From Liolophura sinensis (lineage: Eukaryota > Mollusca > Polyplacophora > Chitonida > Chitonidae), in NCBI RefSeq assembly GCF_032854445.1, contig NC_088300.1, forward strand, positions 32,905,608-32,969,607: a stretch of DNA of 64,000 nucleotides, written 5' to 3'. Made by a program: the position numbers and the translations under genes. Each line of letters starts with the position of its first letter. The stretch's first letter is position 1. Below are positions 19,342 through 30,059 of this stretch, piece after piece. Below the pieces are notes generated by a model. That model worked only from the letters and a program-made list of their open reading frames with translations, searched no databases and was not told where the DNA came from.

Positions 19342-22300
19342 GTAAGCTAATCTGAGCCTTTTTCATTTTTTGTACCAGTAACCTTTGTCAGCTTTGTACA
19401 ATTTCTCATATTCTTGCTAAAGAAATATTTCAGACTCACTAATCTTAACATTTGGATCATCAGTTTATTATATGTGAAAGCACCAAATGAACGTGAATAT
19501 TAATTGAGAAAGGTTTCTTTGGTCTTGACTTTAGACTATTTTATGAAAGCCTTTTCCTGTGCTCGAGTATAAACACTGTGTAGGGCTGCCATCATATAAG
19601 TGAAATATTCTTGAGTATAACACCAATCAAATAATAAATAATTAAACACTGTGTGGTGATTAATCAACGATCACTGTTCCTCCCCCTGCCCCTGAACAGC
19701 CTCGCTCATCGCAAGCTCAGAAACCTGGTGCAAAAATCTCTTTTATAATCATATACTGCCACAGGAGGGTGGGGGATATTAATATTTATACATGCAAATT
19801 CCATTGTAAGGCCCCGATATGGTTGAAAAATTGCCGTTGTGGCGTTAAGCCATAATCATTCATGCGTTCGTTCATTCCACAGCAGGAGCCTCAATTTTGA
19901 AGCGAGACTATCCTTAATAACAGCTTTGTTGGGTGTAATATGACCTGGAAAATTCTTTTTATTTCATTCTGACTGATGAAAAAGATTAGGAATTTCAGTA
20001 AAATAATATGAAGAGAAAGTAAGAAGGAAAAACACTTTTATCAAAATCGGAAGCTGAAATTTTTGTAGGGGGTAGGCCTCTATCACTTAGATATTTTTGA
20101 AAGATTTGTATAAACCTGCATATTTTTATCCTTGTCTTTTATATCTATTTTTAGAAACGTTAAAGAAGGGTGTAAACCTGCATGTCTGTATCCAGCAGTC
20201 ATTAGCAGGTGTGAGCCCTGTGCAGGTTCAAACTTGGAACCGGGGCTTCTGGGACAGTATCCAGCAAGAGCTTGCCAGAGTGTCAGAGGTGCAGGCACTG
20301 GAGACAAGAGTTGTCCACCCTTACCTGCAGTACTCCGGCACATTTGACTGTGTTGCCACATACAGGTAAGTTCGAAGGAACGTCCATCTTATCGGATGGA
20401 TGTTCCATCCGATACCAGGTGGCTTTATTTTGGGCTGGGGGAGTATCATAGCAACAGTGGGAACCAATGGTAAACCATACACCTGTTCACACCATATCAG
20501 ATAAGACCTTTCCAAACAATGGTTTCAATCCAAAAGTGGTGTCAACTTTGGCTCTCGCCTCTCAACTCGCCCAAACATGTAACATCTCACATATATTCCA
20601 CTTCGTAAGGACGCACGAGACCCAAATTCGCCTCACAGTCATCACTAAAGCAGCAGTTATTTTGCCTTTGCCACAGTTATGGGTCTGGAAAAAGTTTTGA
20701 CGAATGCGCGTTAAACCAGAAAAGATGAGCCTATTGCCCGCCTTGTATAGAAAGGGTCTGCCGTGTCGTGAATACGGGGCTGGTGTGCCGTTACCGAATG
20801 GAATATACCTGGTATGCTGTGTGTGGGCGAGGTAAGAGCCAAAGCTGACACCACCTCTGGACTGCATTCAATGTTTGGAAAGAACTTATCGGACATGGCA
20901 TGAATTGGTGTACAGTTTACCATTGGTTACCCATTCCCGCTAGTCCAGTATAAAGAGAGGAGTTGAAGTGGCCAGCTGGGGCTAAATGTTAATGTATATT
21001 CTCTCTGGTATCTACCTATAGACATCATTTTATCCCTGCAAATTCTCCCGAACAGCTCAACCGATTTTACCATAATCCTGTCTGGTGCTTTGTGCAGTAC
21101 CAAAATCATGAATTTCCTTGTATTGCACTTAATTTTATTGATGGGTCTCCATGGCCATCTACATGAATCCAATTTAACAACATGATGTCTTGTCATTTCT
21201 TCAATTCACAGCACACAGTTTAACTCTATCATTATTCAGTACAGAATATTCTTAAAAACAAATGAAACCATTTTCTGGGACAGTTCATAATGCGCTTCCT
21301 TTGAAACATACTTTGTTTTCGCTCCTACCTTCATCTCAACTACATGTGTGTGATTCTGACAATAGTACTTATGTTATTTTCGACTCTCTGTTAATTTAAC
21401 TTGACCTTCTATCCTTTTGCTTCAACCATTCCAACAAACTAAATGGTTTTTATTAAGGGGAAATAAGTACACACACTTCAGTGGCTTAGCAAAGTTATGC
21501 CCCTTGACATTTTCAAGGCTTGGTAGTTGACTAAATTGACTGCGTGAAATGAAGAAGCATGCAAATATTCTTACAATTATTGCATATAAATTGTAAACCA
21601 AAAACATAACTTTCCCCATGCTTGGCATTGTTTGTTCAATATTATCTCTTCTGTGCAAGACGCACAAATACTCCTGCATTATTTCCACCTCATTCTTGCA
21701 TATAAATCAAAAACATAACTTTTCCCATGCTTGGCATTATTTGTTCAATATTATCTCTTCTGTGCAAGATGCACAAATACTCCTGCATTATTTCCTCCTC
21801 ATTCTAGTTTTTAACTGAATACTCCTTGGCATACCCATTTGTTTATTTTGTAGCCAATTCCGGGCATAGAGTTTTGCCATCATTTCCTGCTTTCATTATG
21901 CGATATTTTATAAACTAGATGTATGTTATCTTTTGTATTTCTAGGGATACTATCTGTCTGATCGACTGGAAAACTTCAAAGAAGCCCAAGCCTTACCTGT
22001 CTAGCACCTTTGATTACCCTCTGCAGGTGTGTGCTTACATAGGGGCTTATAATGCCGATCCTGCTAATACAATGAAGGTAAGCAGTTTCATAATACACAT
22101 GCGAATTAAAGTGGTTTTTCCAAATTACTATATGCTTGAAAGCTTCAAACGTCAGCACAGTGAATTTAGATGCAGTGGTACTGTCAAAACCTTGAAAATT
22201 TGATGTCGCCTATTCAGCATGAGGGGTTGGGGAGTTGTGACCACACAGTTAAGATGATTGCCTTTCAGTCATTATGACTCACAAGGTGTTGGTTCAAGCC

Positions 22301-25300
22301 CAGCCTCTAAAATGGAATTTTTTTCAGATTGATTTTAGGTCCTTAATGACAATAACAGTTGACAAGAAATGGTTTTTTTTGTTCATTTTACCTGTTACAT
22401 GTGAGAGGTAATAAGTTCTGTTTATACCAGTCTCTCTATAATTTTAGAAAAGTTTTTATTGGGTATTCACAAATTTCTTCTGCTGTTGCTTGGTTTTAAT
22501 TCTCTGCGATAATTGTATATCAACAATGAAAAAAATGTCGTTGGGACAATCCATGTTTGTAAAAAAGGGCCGTGTTTTGATTGACAGCAAGGCCATGAAG
22601 TCATTTTCTTCGCTTTTATTAATAAGAGAAGAACCTTATGACTGGCATATTTCAATAGAAACAGTAGGTCCAGCTGCCTGTTTTACCAAGAAACAATCCA
22701 TTTGTTTATACTGGCATTTATAAGTGTGTATTAAATCTGGCAGATAGCCGTCATGTGATGTGCACACAAAATGATGATATTTGACTAATGGACAGTAACT
22801 CTGACATGCATGTCAAAGGTACACAAGGAGCTTGTTTTTCGTTCATAAGCTCATGTTGCCGAAAAGATGATACCATGTACATGTCATCTGCGTGTCTAAG
22901 TTTGCAATTTGATCAGCGAAATTAGATTTTAATCCCTCAAGTCTTTTAATGCCTGACTCACATTTTTATTTCACAATATGCTATGTTTTAAACTGGATTT
23001 CTTATCTGTCACAACCAAATTTTACCTGTCTCCGAGAGGTGACCAAGTTCCTGTGATACATGAACACAGTGGGTACTGATTATTAACACAGCATTTGACC
23101 TATTGACCTATCTGTCAATAGGTCAAGGTCACATAGTAGCTTAGATGTTATCTTATACATGCTGTAGAATTTGACATGTTTTCACATGGCCTTCACCAAA
23201 GTTAATAACACAAATTACCATGAAGTACATGTTGTTGAAATCAGATTTTGTATGTAATTATATACAATTTTATCTTTTTGATCGCTTCCTGTATCTTTCT
23301 CTTTCTTGTTGTTTTGTACCTTTTTTTTCTTAAGCAGCCAAATTAGCAGCCAAACATTACTGTACATGTATTGGCATGTATTTTAATCGCCAGAATTTGA
23401 TTTCAAGGTGTCTCATGTCCAGTTTTTGTCCCATTTTCCCAATCTCTACAATGTTAATTTTACTAGAATGAGGTATTTGAAAGACACAGATATATCACAC
23501 TGGCATAACTTATTCTTCCGCATTACCTAATTACCTAATTTTTCCATATGAAAGAGCAACTTCCAGTGCAATTTATGCACATTTTAAAGTTGCTTTTGGT
23601 GGCAAAACTACATTGGTTTGGATTGGCCAATTCAGCACTTCACAAAAAGTATAATTTTATCAGTCCACACAGAATAATGCCTTCAGAGTATGCTTAAATA
23701 AACACCTTGCAAACATGTGAAAAGGTTGAAGAATTAGAGTAACAGTACAAATTAGCACACACCTTCAACCAGCTGCATGGTAGACCTTATGTACACCATC
23801 CATCTTTTCCTAATTGAGTTGGTACATGCCTCTTTGATACTGCAATCAGTCAGATTTCTCACCTGTGTACATTGGATAAACCAATATCTTTTGTGAGCAT
23901 TAGTCTATCTGGACTGAGAATGTTTGAGTCAGCTTAAATTGATACAGAATTATGCGCTATTGGCTCATGTGGCAGAGCGATGCCTTCCTCTCGGCACAAA
24001 GTCTTTCCTCATTATATAACAGTTTAAGTGCAAAACTTAACACATAGGCATTTCGTCCATAACTAAATTACTTACTTTGCATGTTTTTGATGGTTCTTGA
24101 TCTGATAGATAAAGTTGTTCTGAGGTTTGTTTGGAAAGTGGGATCATTATACCTAATTGGCTCCAAAAGTAATGAAACACATAAATCTTACAGCTTTATT
24201 ACAGAGTTTTCAAGAGTAGAAGGTACATGTGCCCTTATTCCTTAACCTTTTTTTGCATGTGAAAGAGCAATTTGCAGTGCAATTTATGCACATTTATAAT
24301 TTGTTTTTGGCGACTACTTTGGTTGGATTTGGCCATTCTCAGGGCTTCACTAAAAAAATATAATTTTATCAGTCTACACAGAATAATATCTTCAGAATAT
24401 GCTTGAATAAACACCTTGCAAACATGAGATAAGGCTCAAGAATTCCAGTAGTAGAAAACAGAAAATAAGATTAAAATTTTTTTCTTCTGGTCAGTGGTGT
24501 GTCACAGGATTTCCATTAGGATTGAGTGGTGTGTCACAGGATTTCCATTAAGATTGAGTGGTGTGTCACAGGATTTCCATTAGAATTGAGTGGTGTGTCA
24601 CAGGATTTCCATTAGGGATTGAGCTCTTAGCAAAGAGTGTTCCATGAGATAATTATCTGGGTGTCTGATTTCACTGTATATGAGCAGCTGGATTTGTATC
24701 ACGGGTAGTTGATGGATATACTACTGTATGTTACAGAGCAATTCATTCTGTTTGATAACTGTAGACTTTATCAAGAGCATAAATTCCAGTAACTCAGCCT
24801 GCTTTCTCTCCATCAAGACCCTCTCTTCACAACTGCTGATAATCTCTCTGATAAGGAAATACTCCTGACCTGTGTGTGGGTTGGTGGGTAGGGGGGTGGG
24901 GGGTGGGGATTGTAAGATCTTAATGTCTTTTAGCAGTGTTTACTGAAGGGTTTTGGTGGTTAAGAGGGAGATGAATAATCCCTGTCTTCATTCTTATCCC
25001 ATTGCTCTAATATATGTGCCATGAGTGAGCGAGTGAGGAAGAGCTGCTGATGTATGAGATTCTAGTGAAGACATGCAGACATCAGTTTTGTGACAATTCC
25101 TTTGTTTGTCTTGTCTTTTAATCAGATAATGTTATTTCTTTAATTGGCCTTTATTATGCCAGACTCCCCCCCTGCCCCCCACCCCCCACACTCCCCGTAA
25201 ACAACCTTACGTGCACAGTTATTTATGATTTCTGCTCATGTTTATGGGCTATAATTGGACCAGTTCATTGAGTAGAGGGTGTAATCTTGGAATTTTATCT

Positions 25301-28300
25301 GCAGGTGCCACACTCAGGTGGTAATAATAAATTCCCGGTGCATCCCCAATTTAGCCCCCTCTCCAGAATGAACTAAAATTGCAGAAGTCACAAAACTATT
25401 CGGAAGGAATGTTTTTTCAGAAAACGTCTTTTAGAAACCGCTCAGTGAGCATGTGTGTGAAGGGAGGTAGCCCCCTGAAGTCAGAAGCTGAAAGACAGAT
25501 TTACGAGCCGAAGAAATTAGTCAGAAAATGTTCCAAATATAACCTGCCTAATTGTGGATGCCTGGCATAACGGTGACCTGGTCTAAAATAAAACACTAGA
25601 TGCCTGCATCATAATACCTAGAAAGAATTTTTTCTGCTGGCCTGAACCGTGGTACCTGATCTTGATTGTGATCAGGATTGGCCTGCATTTGGTCACCTGT
25701 CCAATTAAACTTAAGCCACTAGAATTTCAAACTTTCTAGGTTTTATTTTTTGTTCAACTTTTTCAATGAGCCACTGCAAAAGTCCTTGTTTGTGTCGTTA
25801 TCGTGATGGCCTGTCGTTATTGTGATGACCTGTTGTTATTGTGATGGCCTGTCGTTATCGTGATGGGCTGTCGTTATCGTGATGGGCTGTCGTTATCATG
25901 ATGGCCTGTCGTTAGCGTGATGGCCTGTCGTTATCGTGATGGCCTGTCGTTAGCGTGATGGCCTGTCGTTAGCGTGATGGCCTGTCGTTAGCGTGATGGC
26001 CTGTCATTAGCGTGATGACCTGTCGTTATCGTGATGGCCTGGTCATCTGTAAATGAAGGCCTAAATCTGTATGGTGTGAAACAAACTTTTAAATTATTGC
26101 TGCCTTGTTTTGTTTTTTTGGCTAACTTTCTTGGCAAACCTGTACTGTGTTTAAAACGTGTTTTAACTGAGTGTTTGTATATTTGTTCAGGGTGTTACGT
26201 CATACCTAATAATTTCCTAATTGTGGGCAGGACATGCCCGCGATCATTGGTTGATGTACCTCATCAGCTGAACACTCTCGACACTGGGAGGGCAAACTTC
26301 AGTTTGTTTTTACTGAAGAAAAAAAATGGGTATAAAGATTAGAATGTCTTTGTGCAGTCACACCTGGCCTTGGATATCTGGGCTAGAAGATTCAGTGAAT
26401 CATTATTCAAAGTTTTGATGCTTGCCAGAAAGCCTTTTCTTTTAGCAGCAAGGTTTTCTTTATTCAGCTGTGTTTGATAGCTGACAAACATTGTGACTGA
26501 ATAAATTAGTCAGTGTTGCCATCGGTTACCAGACACCCACATCAAAAGCAATAACAACAGGCCACAAGCTAAATGCCAAGGGATGCCAAGAACTTGGTAA
26601 CTCAGAAACATCTGCCAGTGGTACTTTTAGTGTAGGGCTGGCCCTAGTCAACATTTCATTGACCCAGTTCTATGTTTCGATTGGAGACAGATTTTACCAA
26701 GTTACTAACAAGTCAGAATACTTTCATTTGATTGTTGGTAACTTGGTAACTCAAAAGTTTTTGCCAATCATACATTAGGTGTAAGACTGACCCCAATCAA
26801 GATTTCATTGACCCAGTTCTAAGTTTCCATTGGAAACGGATTTTACCAAGTTACTAACGAGTCAGAACACTGCTATTTGTTTGATGGTAATTTGGTTACT
26901 CAGAACTTTTTTGACAATACTTTTTGTGTAATTTAGCACCAATAAGCATTTCATTGACCCAGTTCTGAGTTATCACAAAAAAGCAAAGTCTGTTTATAAT
27001 GTCTCCATGCACTATGGCATGAAGAAAATAGTTCATTCTCCCAGTTAACAACCTGTGCTGTGTCTGACTGATGGCATTCACATCTGTTGTATTTCTATTG
27101 GCAGTTGGGGATTTAGTCTGTTAACAAAGTGATGTTAAACTCCAGTTGAATCTTTATCTGACGCATTGCTTTTCTTTGTTTTTTTTTGTTGTTGTGGTTT
27201 CTTTTTTTTTTTGTTGTTTAAAATGGTACTTTTCATTGCAGTTTTATTGCGTTTAGCATGGTAAAAGTTTGGGGGTATCCATTAGTGTCCAATAAACTGC
27301 TCTCTGAGGTTAAACAGTTGTGTGAGTTATTCTCTCAGCTGCCGTTTTGTTGCCAGTAGTCTGTCTGTCTGTCTGAGTTATAAGGTCACAACCTGATATG
27401 TCCAGCTCAACTGGCAGGTTTAAATTAGACAGCTGTGTGTCTAAACTCAGCTCTTTCAAGCCCCGATATAGCACCTTGGTATGGCATTTGAGTTCCTTAT
27501 TACCACACTCGTCACTCAGCTTCCTAACCCAAATTGCCTGTGTCAGGTTTCCTAAGCTTCTCCACCCACCTACCACCTCCTAATGACAAGGGAATCATCT
27601 CCGTTCGTTCAGGTTTAGGCCTGATTTATTGACTCACCAGTCTCTGGTAATAACCCTGTAATTCAATTTCTGTCTAACTTGGTGTTATGTATCTACACAG
27701 CTGTCAATGTCAGTTCACAATCTGTAGGTGTTCCTTTTTCTACAGCTCCCAGTTAAACATAACAGGTTAATTATCATTAATGTATCAAGGAAGGGCATCT
27801 CTTTCTCAGGTAGCATCTGTATTCTCCATCAAATGAATGCTAGTTTTTGTATATTTTTAATTGTGAAGACACATATTACAGGGAATTTTTCACACGTGTA
27901 TGAAATAAACTGGTGATTAGAATATTTTTTTCAGCCATTACAGCAATGAATTCTATGTCATCATGTTAAATGAGGTACCTAGACTTTATAATATCTTCAC
28001 AACAGGTTGCCACAATATAGCTGAAAGATTGCCAGTTTAGCCAATCAGCATTAGGTCCAAGTATTTATGTTATTGTATTTCGTACAAATAGGATCAGTTT
28101 AACATAATAATTCCTCGCATTTACCTGAAAAGTTTTCTTTAAGCTTGAGTTTGAACTTGAATTCCCCCCCCCCCCCACCCCCCACCCCCTCACATTTTCA
28201 GAGGTGCTTTTATTGCTAGCATTTCTTAGTGCTTAATGTACCTGGCCAGGGTTTGTGGCACTCTAGTTTCCTCTACTTGTAAACTATTAGCGGCCGAGGT

Positions 28301-28868
28301 GGTTAGTGTGCCTGCCCAGTGCAATGACCCAGAAGCCCCTCATCAATGAAGTCGTTGTGAGTTCAAGTCCAGCTTAGTCTGTCTTCCTCTACGACCTTAC
28401 GTCGAAAAGTCTGCCAGCAACCTGCAAATAGTTGTGGGATTCCTCTGGGTTCTATCCGGTTTCCTCCCGCCATAACACTGGCCAGCGTAGAATAAGTGAA
28501 ATGTTCTTGAGTACGGCGTAACACACCAATCAAATAAATAAATATAAACTTTTAATTTAACATTCAACATAAACTGCCGTCATATAGGTGAAAAAAAAAA
28601 AAAACAATCATTAGTAAAATTTTAACACTTTCATCACCAGAGGAGGTTAGTGTAAATGCTGAAGTTTTGCTTTACTTTGTTTCAGATCCAAAATGGTCTA
28701 GTTGTTGTAGCCTATGATGATGGAAATCCCGCGCATGCCCACCTGATGACACCTGATCAGTGTGATTATTACTGGAGACAGTGGCTGGTTAGACTACATC
28801 AGTACTGGAGCTCTGTTCTGTATCCTCAACCTGTCCACAGTAAAGAAAACCAGTCATCACTCACCTGA
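18654..28868 (+). CDS. MGME1: MGME1, mitochondrial genome maintenance exonuclease 1, four exons
   Basis: Coding exons 18654-19341, 20155-20365, 21945-22077 and 28686-28868, all GT-AG with matching phases, sum to 1215 bases (404 residues; I recall human as about 344). The family is a PD-(D/E)XK nuclease that trims single-stranded ends in mitochondrial DNA replication. Residues 1-20 are basic and hydroxylated (MMKRKILRFTSRLITFNEGG), compatible with a mitochondrial presequence. The N-terminal half is lysine-rich and poorly conserved. From about residue 190 come PTLPTVTSILAKT and FFLDRWKAQMIAELGEEGF. Catalytic residues are D294 (GTFDCVATY), D307 and K309 (CLIDWKTS), plus a QxxxY-type motif (Q327-Y331). 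Exon 4 holds VVVAYDDGNPAHAHLM and YYWRQWLVRLHQYW. The last 40 or so codons are the first unit of a tandem array, whose junction supplies the stop. A second ATG follows at 18657. Confidence 0.95.
19584..19644 (+). mobile_element. SINE family A, 3'-end fragment (MGME1 intron 1)
   Basis: GCTGCCATCATATAAGTGAA, ATATTCTTGAGTATAACACC and AATCAAATAATAAATAA match the tail. Confidence 0.65.
19800..19880 (+). mobile_element. SINE family B, 3'-end fragment (MGME1 intron 1)
   Basis: GATATGGTTGAAAAATTGCC, GTTGTGGCGTTAAGCC and a CATTCATGCGTTCGTTCATT tail match the family-B end at 35165-35225. Confidence 0.55.
20155..20365 (+). CDS. MGME1: MGME1 exon 2 (first catalytic Asp)
   Basis: Acceptor TTTTTAG|, donor ACAG|GTAAGT. 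Encodes ETLKKGVNLHVCIQQSLAGV and, at the end, LETRVVHPYLQYSGTFDCVA with D294 as the first metal ligand. Confidence 0.93.
20450..20940. repeat. Long inverted repeat (foldback element) in MGME1 intron 2
   Basis: Arms at about 20455-20690 and 20710-20935. GGGAACCAATGGTAAAC, TTTCCAAACA and GGTGTCAACTTTGGCTCTCG in the left arm pair with the reverse complements of CCATTGGTTACCC, TGTTTGGAAAG and GAGCCAAAGCTGACACC in the right arm. Arms are clearly related but diverged, with a short central spacer. Confidence 0.8.
21599..21806 (+). repeat. 110-base tandem duplication (MGME1 intron 2)
   Basis: AAAACATAACTTT, CCATGCTTGGCATT, CAATATTATCTCTTCTGTGC and CACAAATACTCCTGCATTAT occur in both units about 110 bases apart, nearly identical. 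Ends about 140 bases before exon 3. Confidence 0.9.
21945..22077 (+). CDS. MGME1: MGME1 exon 3 (catalytic DxK)
   Basis: Acceptor TTTCTAG|, donor AATGAAG|GTAAGC. Encodes DTICLIDWKTSKKPKPYLSS and FDYPLQVCAYIGAY, the most conserved part of the family, with D307 and K309. Confidence 0.95.
22225..22320 (+). mobile_element. tRNA-like SINE head (family C type)
   Basis: AGTTAAGATGATTGCC resembles an A box and GGTTCAAGCCCAGCC a B box, spaced as in tRNA-derived SINEs; no CCA end or acceptor-stem pairing, so not a tRNA gene. MGME1 intron 3. Confidence 0.5.
23527..23736 (+). mobile_element. MITE-like element, copy 2 (MGME1 intron 3)
   Basis: Same family: CATATGAAAGAGCAACTTCC, TGCAATTTATGCACATTT, AGTATAATTTTATCAGTC, GCTTAAATAAACACCTTGCA; right terminus ATGTGAAAAGGTTGAAGAAT. 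Confidence 0.75.
24236..24445 (+). mobile_element. MITE-like element, copy 3 (MGME1 intron 3)
   Basis: CATGTGAAAGAGCAATTTGC, TGCAATTTATGCACATTTAT, ATATAATTTTATCAGTCTAC, GCTTGAATAAACACCTTGCA; right terminus more diverged (GATAAGGCTCAAGAATT). Confidence 0.7.
24485..24625 (+). repeat. 36-base tandem array
   Basis: Four near-identical units of GGTGTGTCACAGGATTTCCA followed by TTAGGATTGAGT, differing by one or two bases. Confidence 0.92.
24880..24915 (+). repeat. G-run tract with G-quadruplex potential
   Basis: GGTGGGTAGGGGGGTGGGG and a following GGTGGGG: at least four runs of three or more G within about 30 bases on the plus strand. Confidence 0.6.
25163..25196 (-). repeat. C-run tract, G-quadruplex potential on the minus strand
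   Basis: CCCCCCCTGCCCCCCACCCC followed by CCACACTCCCC, giving four G runs on the minus strand. Confidence 0.6.
25793..26045 (+). repeat. 19-base minisatellite
   Basis: About 13 units of GTCGTTATCGTGATGGCCT with variants (ATTGTGATGACCT, AGCGTGATGGCCT, ATCGTGATGGGCT). Variants cluster, with AGCG forms to the right, suggesting stepwise local duplication. Confidence 0.93.
26585..26975 (+). repeat. 147-base tandem array, 2.7 units
   Basis: CATTTCATTGACCCAGTTCT recurs at about 26653, 26802 and 26948. Units also share GGTAACTTGGTAACTCA and TTTTACCAAGTTACTAAC, and are diverged by 10-20 per cent by eye. Confidence 0.88.
28164..28190 (-). repeat. C-run tract, G-quadruplex potential on the minus strand
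   Basis: A run of 13 C, then ACCCCCCACCCCC. About 500 bases before MGME1 exon 4. Confidence 0.65.
28286..28552 (+). mobile_element. SINE family A, full-length copy
   Basis: The best reference copy in the window. tRNA-like head with A-box-like GGTGGTTAGTGTGCC and B-box GAGTTCAAGTCCAGC. Then GTCTGCCAGCAACCTGCAAA, GGTTTCCTCCCGCCATAACA, and the tail TTCTTGAGTACGGCGTAACA CACC-AATCAAATAAATAAAT. Lies in MGME1 intron 3, ending about 130 bases before exon 4. Confidence 0.88.
28686..28868 (+). CDS. MGME1: MGME1 exon 4 (C-terminal segment)
   Basis: Acceptor GTTTCAG|. Encodes IQNGLVVVAYDDGNPAHAHL then MTPDQCDYYWRQWLVRLHQY and ends QSSLT followed by TGA TGA. The stop lies in the first bases of the second 122-base repeat unit; since 122 is not divisible by three, the unit boundary shifts the frame and creates the stop. 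Confidence 0.93.
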   Translation: MQNGLVVVAYDDGNPAHAHLMTPDQCDYYWRQWLVRLHQYWSSVLYPQPVHSKENQSSLT

Positions 28869-29520
28869 TGACACCTGATCAGTGTGATTATTACTGGAGA
28901 CAGTGGCTAGTTAGACTACATCAGTACTGGCGCTCTGTTCTGTATCCTCAACCTGTCCACAGTAAAGAAAACCAGTCCTCACTCACCTGATGACAGCAGA
29001 TCAGTGTGATTATTACTGGAGACAGTGGCTAGTTAGATTACATCAGTACTGGAGCTCTGTTCTGTATCCTCAACCTGTCCACAGTAAAGAAAACCAGTCA
29101 TCACTCACCTGATGACACCTGATCAGTGTGATTATTACTGGAGACAGTGGCTAGTTAGACTACATCAGTACTGGCGCTCTGTTCTGTATCCTCAACCTGT
29201 CCACAGTAAAGAAAACCAGTCCTCACTCACCTGATGACACCTGATCAGTGTGATTATTACTGGAGACAGTGACTAGTTAGACTACATCAGTACTGGTGCT
29301 CTGTTCTGTATTCTCAACATGTCCTCAGCACAGAAAACCAGTGGACACCTGGTCCATGTGACTTTTACAGGAGACATTGGCTAGTTAGATTAGATCAGTA
29401 CTGGAGCTCTGTTCTGTATCCTCATTATGCTCTCAGTGCAGAAAACCAGTCCTCACTACAATACTTGATGACGCCTGGGTAGCTAGCTATTGGAGCTCTG
29501 TTGTGCCATTCCCCCAGTCA
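28741..29520 (+). repeat. 122-base tandem array made from the MGME1 last exon
   Basis: ACCTGATGAC starts units at 28741 (inside the CDS), 28863, 28985, 29107 and 29229, all exactly 122 bases apart. A degenerate sixth unit runs to about 29460 and a seventh fragment to about 29520. Units alternate at diagnostic sites: 1 and 3 read TACTGGAGCTC and CAGTCATCACTC; 2 and 4 read TACTGGCGCTC and CAGTCCTCACTC, indicating duplication of a 244-base dimer. Confidence 0.95.
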
Positions 29521-29634
29521 ACTATTAACACTGAACATTGAAACAATAATGTGTATTTATTTGACTTTGACTTATGAATGCAATAGACTCATCCATAAAA
29601 CATCTTCTTGGTTTATTAACACAGAAGGTTGAGA

Positions 29635-29940
29635 CTGCTTGGTGGCCTAATGGTTAGAGCATCCACCCCGAGAGACCAGGGAAGACCTGGGATCAAACCC
29701 AAGTTAGGTCATTCCAGAGGCTTTAAAAAGGTTTTTGCTACCTGGCTTGATGCTCAGCTCTGAGAGGTTTGAGCCCTAGGCTGGCCCAGCATGAGTATGT
29801 TGTGACTGGGTGGAGTATCATGCCTGGTGTCTTCTGCTTGATCAATAGCAGCAGCACTTTACCTCATGAACTCCCCCTGCCACAAGAAGACACAATATAT
29901 GTACACACACCTGATGACTCATACTTATTATTATTAATTA
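29635..29940 (+). mobile_element. SINE family B, near full length
   Basis: tRNA-like head: GGTGGCCTAATGGTTAGAGC (A box) and GGGATCAAACCC (B box). Body: CTCAGCTCTGAGAGGTTTGA, GCTGGCCCAGCATGAGTATG, GACTGGGTGGAGTATCATGC, CCACAAGAAGACACAATATA. Downstream of the MGME1 array. Confidence 0.85.
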
Positions 29941-30049
29941 TCACGTAAAACCTTAAGAATACATACGTACATACAACATTATGATGTAGATACTAACATT
30001 GTTATTAAGTCCTTACTATTTTCATCGTTATCAAGTTATACAACATGTT

Positions 30050-30059
30050 AATAAATAAA
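30050..30059 (+). promoter_or_regulatory. Candidate MGME1 polyadenylation signal
   Basis: AATAAATAAA, two overlapping signals, first clear plus-strand AATAAA after the array and the SINE at 29635. If used, the 3' UTR would be about 1.2 kb and hold both. Confidence 0.25.

Larger units (their letters stand above)
22078..28685 (+). other. MGME1 intron 3, 6.6 kb, rich in repeats
   Basis: Contains two MITE copies, a 36-base and a 147-base tandem array, a 19-base minisatellite, three G- or C-run tracts, T-rich runs at 27176-27222 and a full-length SINE just before exon 4. No extra exon is needed: exons 3 and 4 join in phase 0 and continue the family's sequence. Confidence 0.7.

Noticed and set aside
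20467-20923. Opposite-strand frames with similar peptides
   Set aside because: They are the two arms of the inverted repeat, not paired genes.
22225-22320. A tRNA gene
   Set aside because: A- and B-box-like motifs are present, but there is no acceptor-stem pairing; it matches SINE heads. The same applies to 28286, 29635 and 14632.
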